Assembly (NCBI RefSeq): GCF_017591425.1
Contig: NW_024466607.1
Coordinates: 18,484,501-18,548,500, forward strand
Direction: 5' to 3'
DNA: 64,000 nucleotides
Origin: Ochotona curzoniae
Taxonomy: Eukaryota; Chordata; Mammalia; Lagomorpha; Ochotonidae
Shown: piece after piece, positions 1 to 9,679 of the stretch
Layout: each line of letters begins with the position of its first letter
How positions within the stretch are numbered: the stretch's first letter is position 1
The notes under the pieces: model-generated
Seen by the model: only the letters and a program-made list of their open reading frames with translations
Database searches by the model: none
What the model was told of the DNA's origin: nothing
Program-made: the position numbers and the translations under genes

Positions 1-685
1 AAATAATTTTCTGCCAGACACAAGTGCGTCCTTCACACTTAGTCTGTAGGTGGCCCCTTTGAGCTGTCTTAGATCTACTCGGGGAGCTTAGAAAATGAAG
101 AATCAGTTTGGCTCTATTATTTTCATGTCAGTTTCTTGGGTTTATCTAAATAAACATTTCCATATTCTTTCTTGTCCACATTTTACACGGATTAAATTGT
201 TGCAATGGAAATGCGCCATGCTGTGAAATGCAAAATATGTGGCTGTGACTACAGGCATAAATGGACGAGAAAGGTGTAAGGCAATTGTATGAACAATTCT
301 CAGGAAAAAAGAAACAAAACTGGAAACAATCAACATATTTAGGATGGTAGGGATTGTGCCAAGTACTTTTCAACCTTTGTCTTAAACCACTTGGTACAGG
401 TTACACTTATGGAATCGGAGGCCTCCAGGACATGAAGTAGAAAATAGCAGAGAGAAGATTAATGTGCAAAGGTGGTCCAAGTTTTGAACATCTATTGTCT
501 TCTCTAAGGCAAATCATTATAAAACAGAATTCATAACCCTTAAGCAGAAATGGCTAATTGATTTTAGGATACAGTTTTCTCAGGGAGGTGCTGTTTGCTC
601 AGTTTCGGGAGGTGCTAAGGTCTCTATCTGCATGGCCTTTCAACAATTCCTACATCGATCCTGTGAATCAGGCCTGTCCTCACTC
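1..685. other. Unique AT-rich DNA, nothing recognised
   Basis: I see no repeat, RNA gene or credible coding frame here. The two minus-strand frames near 142-373 overlap in different phases, carry no family signature and are treated as chance. Confidence 0.6.
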
Positions 686-689
686 TTCA

Positions 690-785
690 GGGAGAAGAGC
701 AACACACAGAGGAGTTAGATAACTTGCCCAAGATCTCATACCACGTGGAGAGGGTCGAAGGCATTTAAACCCTTGTCTGCCTACT
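690..785 (-). mobile_element. MIR SINE fragment (ancient)
   Basis: On the plus strand the block reads as a reversed MIR core: an acacagaggagttagat stretch, then aacttgcccaagatctcata and ttaaacccttgtctgcc. These match the remembered MIR layout (gag-aggttaagtaacttgcccaaggtcacac, then a gatttgaacccagg block). It is heavily diverged, as expected for a pre-eutherian repeat. Confidence 0.6.
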
Positions 786-1067
786 GCCATCATGTTCAGA
801 TCTGTGTCTCTGCAAGAACTCCACCCTCCCTTTAATCACCCTGTTTGGACACAAGTTCAAGGGGAGTTCTATGCAAGGCCCTTGAAACTGGTGTCGTAGG
901 GTCTGTTCTTCCTAGTTGATACCCGTGCAAATCAAAAATTAAAAACAGGCCTTCACACTGAGAGACAGGAAGTCTCTCCATATCTAGAGTCAGCCTGCCT
1001 TTTCTTGTGATGAAATAATTTCCGTTGGAATATCCCTTTGTGGGAGTGGCCATTTATCTTACTCACT

Positions 1068-1295
1068 GGGCTGCCTGGGTTCAGTACCTGCTGCAGGCTC
1101 CTGACTCCAGCTTCCTGCTCAAGCAAACCCTCGGAGGCAGTCATTGTAATGACTCATGCAGCAGGAGACCTGGACAGAGCTCCTGGTTTGGAGCTTCAGC
1201 CTGACTTAGCTCTCAAAAGAGAATCAGTGAATGGGAGCTCCTTTGAGTCTGTGTGCGTCTTTCTACCTCTCAAAGTAAATAAAACAAATAAGGAT
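1068..1295 (+). mobile_element. CSINE, old type, 5'-truncated
   Basis: The order of blocks follows the older CSINE type: gggttcagtacctgctgcag, a gactcatgcagcaggagacc block, ggagacctggacagagctcc, an agtgaatggga block, and a tail ctctcaaagtaaataaaac. The tRNA-like head is missing or unreadable. The tail is the CAAATAAA kind rather than CCAATAAA. Confidence 0.65.
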
Positions 1296-1534
1296 TTATC
1301 CCGTAACCACGCAGTCCTTTGTAGTCCAGCTGAGAAGTGGAGAAGCAGAACGTCCTGCAAGTTGAGTTCTTGGCTAAGGTTGGCCATTTGCTGCTGGCTT
1401 CGAGTTTCATATCCATAGGAAGAAAGTAGGCCTGAAATCAGCAGGCCGGACTTGGCCTTTGGCAAAAGGTAGACCCCTTCTCCACGCGCACTAAGCCCAG
1501 TGCAGAGATTCAAAGCGAGGCAGATACTGACTTC

Positions 1535-1648
1535 ACAAACAAGAAACCGGAGATGCTAAAAGATTTGTTTCCTCCAAGGTCCCACCGCCAGGAAATGGCA
1601 GCGCCAGGATTCAAAGCCAGGTCAGCTGGGCTTAAGAACTTGAATCTT
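1535..1648 (-). mobile_element. MIR SINE fragment
   Basis: Reads acaagaaaccggagatgcta, later gaaatggcagcgccaggatt and caaagccaggtcagctgg, the reversed MIR layout (aaactgaggc ... agagctgggattcaaaccca). Diverged and partial. Confidence 0.45.
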
Positions 1649-1702
1649 CCCCACTTAACTCAGCTGCCTGATGCTAACAAAATTACCCATTCTTGTGGTG
1701 TT

Positions 1703-1704
<2 letters not shown>

Positions 1705-1755
<51 letters not shown>
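1705..1755. repeat. (GA)n microsatellite
   Basis: An uninterrupted GA dinucleotide run of about 25 units, continuing as ggagagacagg. The open frame across it (RERERER translation) is an artefact of the repeat. An octamer-like atgcaaat lies about 20 bp downstream. Confidence 0.98.
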
Positions 1756-1761
<6 letters not shown>

Positions 1762-1784
1762 CAGGCTACCCCATGCAAATGCAT

Positions 1785-1835
1785 TCTCCTGCTCAAACCC
1801 CCATTGGCTCCTACTCCTTGAGCTGTTCAGTCATA
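1785..1835 (+). mobile_element. Possible L2 LINE fragment
   Basis: The stretch cctgctcaaacccccattgg followed by ctcctact resembles the L2 3' region phrase tgctcaaaaccctccagtggctcc. It is very short, so only suggestive. Confidence 0.3.
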
Positions 1836-2248
1836 TTGTTCTTTTGGTAACAGACTCTGCTAATGCTCTTTGTTTTTAACATAAAACGCTAACTTCTCTC
1901 TTGCAGCAGTCTCCACATGAAGCAGGCAGTGACGGGTGGGTGCTGGAAGGCCACGGGGACAGTGTGGGCTTGCTGCTAAAGATACCTACGTGATAGGGCC
2001 TCTAAATGACCCCCAAACAACCCAATCCAATTCAGCAAAGCGAGAAAAACAAAGGATTTTCTTGGCTGTGTTTTGTAGCTTCCATTAGCTTAACTGTCAT
2101 CAAGAACAGTGCTGAGTCAGGACCTGAATGATCATTCTCTCCGCTTGGGTTCTTGCCTCTGGCTCCCTGCCATTCTCTGCGTGCTCCAAGGCATGAAGAC
2201 AGGACTCTGTCTCATCTATCTTCCAGACAGGTGATAGGGATAGACTAA
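1836..2248. other. Unique DNA
   Basis: No recognisable gene or repeat. A pyrimidine tract ending in cttgcag at about 1905 resembles a splice acceptor but has no matching donor or frame. Confidence 0.5.
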
Positions 2249-2273
2249 TTTTTTTTTTTTTTTTTTTTTTTTT
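2249..2273. repeat. Poly(T) run of 25
   Basis: A 25-base uninterrupted T run. It could be the tail of a minus-strand retroposon, but no SINE body follows it; the DNA downstream is a plus-strand MIR. Confidence 0.97.
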
Positions 2274-2299
2274 GTAATGGGCAGCAAGATAGCATCTGG

Positions 2300-2445
2300 G
2301 AGAGGAGAAGGCATTCAAGTCCTAGCCCCAGTCTTGGTGGACTGTGTGTCCTTGGGTGAATGATTTGATTTCTTCCTCTGTCAAATTCAGATTCAGAGCC
2401 TACCTCCCTGGTAGGACCCTTGTCAGGGTGAAATGAGACAGGCAC
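2300..2445 (+). mobile_element. MIR SINE
   Basis: Follows the sense MIR order: caagtcctagccccagtctt, gtgtgtccttgggtgaatga, ttcttcctctgtcaaattca, cctacctccctggtagg, and gggtgaaatgagacagg. This corresponds to the remembered phrases for loss of the CORE (tgtgaccttgggcaagtcac, tcctcatctgtaaaatg, aaatgagata). Confidence 0.75.
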
Positions 2446-2739
2446 TCAGGTTTCCACACACTGGCCCACACTAAACTGGGGTGAGCTTGGGCTGCTGTGT
2501 TCCGTAGTGGCCACGTGGGACGGCCCGGAGAACTCTGGGTCTTATTACTTTCTGGTCTCTGGAGTCTCGTTCTTAAATGCCCACAATTATTTGTGGAAAG
2601 AGGTCTGTCCTCCCTTTCCCCACCCAGCCAGGAGTTTGGTCCAAAGAGGCAGGGTAGAAGTCCTTTTTTCAGGGATGCAGCAACATCTATGGGTTGTTCA
2701 ATTCCCTTCTTTTCCACCAAGCCTCTGTAAATCTTATTG
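2446..2739. other. Unique DNA
   Basis: Nothing recognised. Overlapping plus and minus frames of about 80-125 codons are mutually antisense and show no domain. Confidence 0.5.
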
Positions 2740-2920
2740 GGGGAGATATACCTTCCATCTGTTGGTCCATTTCCCAAATGGCTGCAATGACCTGGGCTGA
2801 CCTAGGTCAAAACCTGGAGCTAAGAACTCAGTGCAAGTTTCCAAATGGATGATGGGGCCCAAGCATTTGTTCTACCCCCTGCTGCTTTCCCAGGTGTGTT
2901 CGCAGGGAGTTGGATATGAA
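2740..2920 (-). mobile_element. CSINE, 3' half, split by an L1 insertion
   Basis: Contains the minus-strand CSINE phrases ccttccatctgttggtcca, caaatggctgcaatgacctg, gcccaagcatttgttcta and ctgctttcccaggtgtgt, ending at ggagttggatatgaag. The head half of the same element lies at 4236-4322, where the sequence resumes with agtggagcggctagg. The gap between the halves is filled by an L1 3' UTR copy. Confidence 0.75.
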
Positions 2921-3040
2921 GCATCTGATGTTGCAAATGTCCCTTTCAATACTGTTTTTGCTACAGCTCATGGGCATCGATATTTTTATTTTTATTGTTA
3001 TTTCTTCAGCATCACGTGGGTCATGCAGTAGCATCATTTT
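2921..3040 (+). mobile_element. Lagomorph L1 3' UTR, left part
   Basis: Shares phrases with the copies at 8250-8790 and (reversed) 55301-55920: ccctttcaatactgtttttg, catgggcatcgatattttta, cagtagcatcatttt. Interrupted at 3040 by a CSINE insertion and resuming at 3744. Assignment to the L1 3' UTR rests on the copy at 7180-8835, where the same block follows L1 ORF1/ORF2 sequence and ends in an A-rich tail. Confidence 0.7.
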
Positions 3041-3384
3041 CTTTAAAAAATATAAATGCCACTCAAATTTTGAATGCAATGACTTTTTAAAAAAGATGTA
3101 TTGATTTTTATTGGAATGTCAGATCTACAGAGAGTAAGAGAGATAGAGACAAAGATCTTCTGTCCTCTGATTCACTTCCCAAGTGGCTGCAATAGCCGGA
3201 GCTGAGCGGATCCAAAGCCAGGAACTTCTTCCGGGTCTCCCACATGGGCTTGAGGCCCCAAGGCCTTGGGCCATCCTCCACTGCTTTCCTAGGCCACAAG
3301 CAGGTTGCTGGATGGGAAGTGGGATGGCCAGGGCACGAACTGTTGCCCACATGTGATCCCGGCACATGCAAAGTGAAAACTTTG
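3041..3384 (-). mobile_element. CSINE with unusual 3' extension, main part
   Basis: A minus-strand CSINE body runs from about 3085 (aaaaaagatgtattg, tttttattggaatgtcag) to 3384, and its head tip resumes at 3720-3743 after a nested young SINE. A perfect 15-bp TSD, cagtagcatcatttt, lies at 3026-3040 and 3744-3758. About 44 bp between the left TSD and the SINE tail belong neither to the SINE nor to the L1, so they may be a co-retroposed 3' flank. Confidence 0.85.
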
Positions 3385-3704
3385 AAAGATTTATTTTTAT
3401 TATTTTTTTATTGGAAAGGCGGATATACAGAGAGGAGAGACAGAGAGGAAGATCTTCCATCTGATGATTCACTCCCTAAGTGAGCGCAACGGCCGATACT
3501 ATGCCGATCCGAAGCCAGGAGCCTCTTCTGGGTCTCCCACGCAGGTGCAGGGTCCCAAAGCTTTGGGCCGTCCTCGACTGCTCTCCCGGGCCACAGGCAG
3601 GGAGCTGGAAGGGAAGTGGGGCCTCCGGGATAGAACCGGCGCCCATATGGGATCCCGGGCGTGCAAGGCGAGGACCTTAACCACTGCGCCACCGCGCCAG
3701 GCCC
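3385..3704 (-). mobile_element. CSINE, young type, nested in an older CSINE
   Basis: Full-length copy with the tail tttttattggaaaggcggat and the reversed head cgaggaccttaaccactgcg, accgcgccaggccc. Its TSD is aaagtgaaaactttg at 3370-3384 and aaggtgaaaacttta at 3705-3719 (13 of 15 identical). It belongs to the same subfamily as the copies at 11455 and 25139. Confidence 0.95.
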
Positions 3705-3719
3705 AAGGTGAAAACTTTA

Positions 3720-3743
3720 GCCACTAGACCATCACACCAGACC
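3720..3743 (-). mobile_element. Head tip of the CSINE that starts at 3041
   Basis: The short stretch ccactagaccatcacaccag plus accc matches a reversed CSINE head. It lies between the right TSD of the nested young SINE and the right TSD of the outer SINE. Confidence 0.8.
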
Positions 3744-4235
3744 CAGTAGCATCATTTTGTGCAAGAAGGTTTTTGATTTTCTTTTTCATCACTTTAGCAA
3801 CACATTGGTCATTCTGTAGCTTCATGTGGTTTAGCTTCATGTTGATGTGAATTTTCTATTTTTCTCCCTGTTGTGCACTGTGTTTTCTGGCTCCGTATTT
3901 AAGGGGATGTATAAGAGAAGTGTAGTGGAGACTGACATGTCCGGATGTGGAGACATAGTGTAGTATGCATCTCTGCATTGAGACCAAAGATGGACTCTGG
4001 GTGAAACTGTTGACTATATCCTTACAGTAGATTGCTCTACCCTCTGATATTGTCCAAGCCTTCAACATTGGGAAACACTTCACTAGCAGAATGATGGACT
4101 TATGACTGTTCAGGGAGAACTATCCATTATAGTACTAGAAGGGAAATCAGTAGGGGAGAGGAGACACAGAGATGGGAAAGGGAAATCCCAGAGCCTATGG
4201 AATTGTACCATAAAACAATAATAATAATTTTAAAA
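3744..4235 (+). mobile_element. Lagomorph L1 3' UTR, right part with 3' end
   Basis: Resumes as cagtagcatcattttgtgca and runs collinear with 8333-8790 (tgtatttaaggggatgtata against tttcatttaagggaatatat; gaccaaagatggactctggg against gaccaaagatggactgccga). It ends cctatggaattgtaccataa and an ataataataatttt tail, which marks the element's 3' end. Confidence 0.75.
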
Positions 4236-4322
4236 AGTGGAGCGGCTAGGACTGGAACCAGCATCTCCATGGGATGTCAGCAAAGTGGGTTAAGCCACCA
4301 CCTTCTGTGCAATACCACTGGT
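4236..4322 (-). mobile_element. CSINE, head half of the element at 2740
   Basis: Begins agtggagcggctaggactgg, passes catctccatgggatgtcagc and ends in a reversed head (gtgggttaagccaccacc). It continues exactly where the copy at 2740-2920 stops, so an L1 inserted into an existing SINE. Confidence 0.75.
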
Positions 4323-5475
4323 TCTGTAAATGTTGCAATTAAAGCATGGAGAGGCTTTTGAAACTCAGAGCCTTTATTTGCCATATCCTATTTCACACTG
4401 GTCCCCTACCCTAGGGACTCGGCTTAATTTTGTGGAGAACATTAAGTAATTCAATATTTTTGCTTGCCTGGCTGATATCTGTACATGTTGACTCTCTTAG
4501 AGTCTGTGAGCTCCTCAGGCTTTAGCACAAAGTGCGGTTCTGTCTGACACCTGCTGAAAGGCAGTCTGTCTGAGCAAGGAACATCACGCTCCGACTTGTT
4601 CAGTGTGATTGGTAAGGCCCTTAATGGGATTTTTGTACACAAAAGATGTTTGTTCAGAATTTACTTTGATTTTTAAATGTCTTTGATTTATTAAAGTTAG
4701 AATTTAAAAAAAGACCTTGTGTTTTCTTACGGTTTTAAATTTAGATTACAAATCTTATTATTTTGTTTATAAGCCCGGCCAGTTATAGCAGTCACTTTTA
4801 AGGAGCTTTGGATTAATGTTTGGTTCTATCGGCAAACTTGGTTAAATTCCATTTAAATGGCTTTTATAAATGTAATATGTTCAATTTCCATCTAAGTACT
4901 ATAATGGTCCAACTTAACAAAACCTTTTGGATACTTCAATAACCCTTTATAAATCTAATACATTAAACTTACAAATAGGGTAAACCTTTAGTTCTTCTGA
5001 ATTAGTCAGTTCTGTAATAAGCCTATTAAGATCTGGACTTAAAAATCACAAGTCTAAGTCAATTACACATTTAAAATTAGAATCGCAAAGATGACCTCTT
5101 ACTTCCTTAGACTATATGCCCTCGAGCAGTTTCAGTACATAAAACACCAAACATTCAGAGTCCTTAGCCTGTAAATATTCAGACGACAGATTTTTAGATT
5201 GTTATTTATGTATTTAATTTTAGATCATTCCAGAGGTAAGGAATAATAATGTATAAATATAAAAAACCCACAGATCTCTACTGTCTATATACCGTGACAT
5301 CCTGAACTGCCTTCCTTCTCTTCCACGTGTTTGGTTTCCAGTCAACTTACTATACACCCATGAAGTTTTTGACACCAACTGTTGCCCTGATCTGAGCTGA
5401 AGTTACTGCCCTGTAAGGGTTCCCATTTTCTTCATCTATAAAAAGTGAATGAAAAAAGCTTAGATGATTGCCATT
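4323..5475. other. AT-rich unique DNA
   Basis: About 1.1 kb of AT-rich sequence without a confident repeat or frame. The block at 4480-4600 (gagtctgtgagctcctcagg) faintly resembles an L2 3' end but is too short to call. Confidence 0.5.
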
Positions 5476-5488
5476 TAGCCATAAAATT

Positions 5489-5798
5489 CTTTTGTTAAAA
5501 AGGTCTGTTTATTTGAAAGGCAGATTTACAGAGAGGAGAGACAGAGAGAAAAATCTTCCATCCACTCACTGGTTTGCTCCCCAAATGGTTGCAATGGCTA
5601 GAGCTGAGCCAATCTGAAGCCAGGAGCCTCTTCCTGGTCTCCCACATGGGTGCAGGTCCCAAGGACTTGAGCTATCCTGTGCTGTTTTCCCAGGGAGCTG
5701 GGTGGTAAGTGGAGCAGCTGAGACATAAACTAACAACCATATGGATGCTGGTACCTCATGGAGGTGAATTAGCCTATAAAGCCATGGCACCAGGCCCC
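5489..5798 (-). mobile_element. CSINE with 13-bp TSD
   Basis: Tail gtttatttgaaaggcagatt, body gagctgagccaatctgaagc and tctcccacatgggtgcagg, and head ending atggcaccaggcccc. A perfect TSD, tagccataaaatt, flanks it at 5476-5488 and 5799-5811. Confidence 0.92.
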
Positions 5799-6033
5799 TA
5801 GCCATAAAATTTTCAATCCACATTTTTCCACTAGTATGAGCTTCTGCTCAGACTAAGAGGAGTAAGTCAATTAACTAAAAAACAGAACACCTAGCGCTCA
5901 GGGAAAGTCACTGAATCATGGAGCATGTTCACCACTGCATGCACTGTCTGAAGTTCACTCCTGGTATCATTTGTTACCTCAAGTCACTCTGATGGTATAC
6001 AACCTTTCTGACCTTGGTGTACAAGCAGCCATG

Positions 6034-6308
6034 GAGAGAGAGAGAGAGAGAGAGCGAATCTTTCATCTGCTTGTTCACCTCCCAGAGGGTCGCAATGGCC
6101 AGCAGCAGCAGGCCAGGTAAAAGAAAGGAATCAGCATGTTTGTCCGAGTCTCTTACACGAGTGGCAAAGGACCAAACACTTGGGCCATCCTATGCTGCTT
6201 TTTCTGGGCCATTAGCAGGGGGTTGGGTCAAAAGTGTCACAAATCTACTCCCATGGGGAAGGCTGGCATTGCAAGGTGGTACTTTACTTGCTATACCACA
6301 ATGCCACC
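6034..6308 (-). mobile_element. CSINE, diverged, with (GA)n in its tail region
   Basis: A 21-bp GA run (6034-6054) replaces the usual purine-rich segment. Then follow tctttcatctgcttgttcac, cttgggccatcctatgctgc and a reversed head, actttacttgctataccaca. The body is well diverged. Confidence 0.75.
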
Positions 6309-6329
6309 TCCTGTCAGTCTTACTTATAA

Positions 6330-6790
6330 AATGTTACCTCATTCTGGTTTTAATTTGCATTTCACTTATGACTGCTAATGTTGAACACTTTTTCTATATC
6401 TGCTAAGATGTTGCTATAGTTTTTGGCATTAGTAGACGTTTGAATGTTAACTCAACCTTGTATTCTTGGGATAAATCCTATATGATCATATTGTGTAATC
6501 TTTTTGCAGCATTTTTTGGGATTCAGTTTGTTACTATTTTTTAGTATTTCTATATCTATATTCATAGATTAGGGAGGTTGGCTTGGAGTTTTCCTTCCTT
6601 GCGTTGTCTTTTTCTGGCTTTGATTTTATAGGATGATATCAGCCTGCTAGCATAAGTTCAGAAGTGTTCCATGCTTCTTTATTTCTAAAAGTTGCGCTGT
6701 ATTGCTATGATTTATTCTTTTAATAATTGATAAAATTCACCAGTGAAATAATCTGACCCAGTGATTTTCTTTATGTGAAGATTTTTGATG
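6330..6790 (-). mobile_element. L1 ORF2 remnant, internally deleted
   Basis: Read on the minus strand, the right part contains a reverse-transcriptase-like stretch ending in codons for G-F-I-P-R-I-Q-G (plus strand ttgtattcttgggataaatc). The left part (about 6340-6410, aatttgcatttcacttatga) corresponds to the ORF2 C-terminal region. The two parts are adjacent here but far apart in an intact L1, so there is an internal deletion near 6415. Frames are broken and it is not functional. Confidence 0.7.
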
Positions 6791-6792
6791 AT

Positions 6793-7095
6793 CAGTGCTG
6801 GCTCCAGGGCATGGTTGGCTGAGCCCACTCCTGTGGCGCTAGCATCCCATATGGACACTGGTTTGAGTCCAGACTACTCCACTTCTGATCCAGCTCCCTA
6901 CTAATAGCCTGGAAAAGCAGTGGAAGACAGCTCAAGGTGTTGGGCCCCTGCACCCATGTGGGAGACTAGGAGGGGGTTCCTGGCTCCCCACTTTGGGTCA
7001 GTGTAGCTACAGCCACTGGGGAGTGAACCAACAGGTAGAATTCCCTTTCTCTCTTTTTCTCTCCCTTTTCAAATATGTAATTATTATTATTTTTT
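6793..7095 (+). mobile_element. CSINE
   Basis: Sense order is readable: tcccatatggacactggttt, tccagctccctactaatagc, tgggcccctgcacccatgtg, gagtgaaccaacaggtagaa, and a tail like ttttcaaatatgtaatt. The tail is of the CAAAT type. Confidence 0.88.
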
Positions 7096-7179
7096 AATTA
7101 AAAGAGATGTTAGCCAAAATGAGCTTTAATCAGGGTGCAAGAAACACTTTTCTTCTTTATTTAAAAATATACACAGGTC

Positions 7180-8250
7180 CTTCAAAAAGTTCATGAATAC
7201 ATGCTATCAGCATGTAAAGCAGGTATTCAACGAATTTAAATAATGTAATACAGAGGAATAATGCATTTCATTAATCAAATGAAAGCTGATATATCAGAAA
7301 CGTAGAATACATTGGAACAAATTAAAAGTACAGTGTAGAGCCTCCAAAATAGAATGAGGGAGGCAGAAGAAAGAATCTCAGTATTGAAAGATATTTCCTG
7401 TCACCAGGGGGAAACAAATAAAAAGCTGGAAGCAGACCTGGGTTGAGCTAAAAACAAGTATTCAAGAATTGAAAGGCGCTATAAAAAGGCCAAATATAAG
7501 AGTCATGGGACTTCCAGAAGGTGTAGAAAGAAAAGCTGGGTTTACAAATGTGTTTCATGAAATAAAAAGAGAAAATTTCCCTAATATGGAGAAAGAATTG
7601 GAAAAACAATGTCCAGGAGGGGACCAGAACTCCCAACAGGGTTGACCAAAAGCAATCTTCACCACGACACACGATTATCAAGCTCTCTTCAGTTGAACAT
7701 AAAGAAAAGATTCTTAATTGTGCACGTGAAAAAAAATCGACTGACATATAAAGGAATGCCAATTAAACTCACAGGAGATCTCTCACAGGAAACTCTACAG
7801 GCAAGAAGAGAATGGAGCAACATATTCCAGATTCTAAACGCACAAAATTGTTGACCCAGGATAACATACCTATCAAAACTTTCCTTTGTCTTTGAAAATG
7901 AAATAAAATTCTTCCACGGTAAAGAAAAGTTAAAAGAATATGCCTCTTCCAAACCTGGCCTACAAATGATACTTCAAGATGTTCTCTTGACAGAGAAGAG
8001 AAATAGTGCCCACCAAAACCAAAGGCAAATGTGAAGAACATCCCAGAAAAATGACAACAGAAGACTAAATCAATGAACAACCCATTACTAAAAAGACAGG
8101 ACCAAATGGCCACCCATTCTTATTAACCCTGAGTATAAATGGCTTAAACACATCAATCAAATGTCAGATAGTAGACTGGATTAAAAAACAAAACCCATCT
8201 ATTTGTTGCCACAGGAAATACATCTCACCGACAAAGAACAGTGGAAACTA
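7180..8250 (+). mobile_element. L1 LINE: ORF1 3' part and ORF2 5' end
   Basis: Decayed coding sequence of a LINE-1. From about 7460 frames give ELKTSIQELKGAIKRPNIRV, typical of the junction between the ORF1p coiled coil and its RNA-recognition domain. At 7740-7850 comes LSQETLQARREWSNIFQIL, the ORF1p C-terminal domain signature. From about 8110 NGLNTSIK and WIKKQNPSICC match the start of the ORF2 endonuclease domain. Frameshifts and stops occur throughout. ORF2 stops after about 45 codons, where the 3' UTR begins. Confidence 0.88.
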
Positions 8251-8838
8251 TATCTCATGGATTTTGATGTTTTCTTTATTTTAGTTTCAACTCTTCAAAA
8301 CACTTCAAAATCACTTCACTGATCAGATCATACAGTAGCATCATTTTTTTCAAGAAGGCTTTTTATTTTCTTTTTCATTTCTTTAGTGACACATTAGTTA
8401 TTCAGTAGTATGTTATTTAACTTAATGGCATTGTAAATTTCTGTTTTTCTTCCAGTTGTTTATTTTGTATTGTGGCTTTTCATTTAAGGGAATATATAGT
8501 AACTGTGTAATGGAGACTGTCATGCCCAGATGTGAGGATACAATGTGCTATGCATCTCTACTTCCAGACCAAAGATGGACTGCCGATGAAACGGTTTACC
8601 ATATCTTGACAATAGGATGCTGGACCATCTGCCATTGTCCATGCCCACAATGATGGACATACGACTGTGTATGAAGAACAATACTATAGTAATAATATAT
8701 GGGAATTTAGTGAGGGAGAGGGAATTGGGGAGGGGATATGGGAAATCCTAGGGCCTATGGAACTGTATCATAGAATGATAATAAAAAAGAAGTAAAATTA
8801 AAACAAAATTTTCAAAGGATTGAAAGATAAAGATTAAA
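8251..8838 (+). mobile_element. L1 3' UTR and A-rich tail of the same element
   Basis: Starts ctcatggattttgatgtttt and runs collinear with 2921-4235 and with the reverse of 55301-55920. It ends cctatggaactgtatcatag, aatgataataaaaaagaag and an A-rich stretch to about 8838. Almost all of ORF2 is missing between this block and the ORF2 start. Confidence 0.75.
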
Positions 8839-8849
8839 AAAAGACTATG

Positions 8850-9178
8850 GGGCCCGGCGTGATAATGTAGTGGTTAAAGTCCTCGCCTTGCACGCCCAGA
8901 ATCCCATATGGGCGCCGGTTCTAATCCTGGCGGCCCTGCTTTCCATCCAGCTCCCTGCTTGTGGCCTGGGAAAAGCAGTTGAGGACGGCCCACAGCTTTG
9001 GGACTCTGCACCCACGTGGGAGACCCAGAAGAGCTCCTTGCTCCTGGCTTCAGATCAGTTCAGCTCTGGCCATTGCGGCCACGTGGGAAGTGAACCATCG
9101 AATGGAAAATCTTCCTCTCTGTCTCTCCGCCTCTCTGTATATCTGTCTTTCAATAGAAATAAGTAAATCTTTAAAAAA
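8850..9178 (+). mobile_element. CSINE, near-young type, full length
   Basis: Head ggcccggcgtgataatgtag, then cttgcacgcccagaatccca, tggcctgggaaaagcagttg, gtgaaccatcgaatggaaaa and a tail ctttcaatagaaataagt. An imperfect TSD, aaaagactat / aaaagactgc, flanks it, and it sits on the A-rich tail of the preceding L1. Confidence 0.93.
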
Positions 9179-9356
9179 AAAAAAGACTGCGAAGATTTTT
9201 TTGTTCATCTTGACTTATTCACACCATTGCTCAATTCTCTGAAAATTTGTGTTAGGATGAAAACCCTCTAATAGTATTTGTTCAATTACCAATTGCATAT
9301 TTTTGTTTCAAAAGTCTTTACATAATTTTTGGATACATAACATATATTTGTAGTTT

Positions 9357-9674
9357 GTTGATTTAATCATTTATTGGCAAGTCAGAGTTACACAGTAAGG
9401 AGAGACAGAGATCTTTTACCTGCTGCTTTACTCCCCGGATAGCTGCAGCAGTCAGGCCTGGGGGGCCTCACAGTAGAAGCCAGTAGCTAGGAACTTCTTC
9501 TAAGTCCTCCACATGGGTAGAAGGGACCAGTGCTTGGGCTGCCCTCTGCTTTTCCCAGGTCAGTAGCCAGTAGCTGTATCAGAAGTGGAGCAGCCAGGAC
9601 AAGAATTGGTATCCATCTAGGAAACCAACATCACAGGAGGTGGCTTTCCCCACCATGCCACAATACTGGCCCTG
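9357..9674 (-). mobile_element. CSINE, older
   Basis: Tail tttaatcatttattggcaag, then gagacagagatcttttacct, cctccacatgggtagaaggg, agaagtggagcagccaggac and a reversed head ccaccatgccacaatactgg. About 20 percent divergence from the young type by eye. Confidence 0.85.
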
Positions 9675-9679
9675 TTTTT

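Noticed and set aside
1553..1879. Arg/Glu repeat protein
   Set aside because: Produced entirely by the (GA)n microsatellite.
1890..1920. Splice-acceptor-like cttctctcttgcag
   Set aside because: No downstream donor at exon distance with an open frame; single acceptor-like sites are common.
3408..3727. Open frames of 60-95 codons on both strands with similar peptides at 3408, 11514, 25137 and 8870
   Set aside because: They are translations of CSINE copies. The repeated peptides reflect the shared SINE and not a gene family.
7170..7200. MITE end ggtccttcaaaaagttcatg
   Set aside because: Only one end is present and the opposite end is not found before L1 ORF1 sequence begins, so it is not listed as an element.
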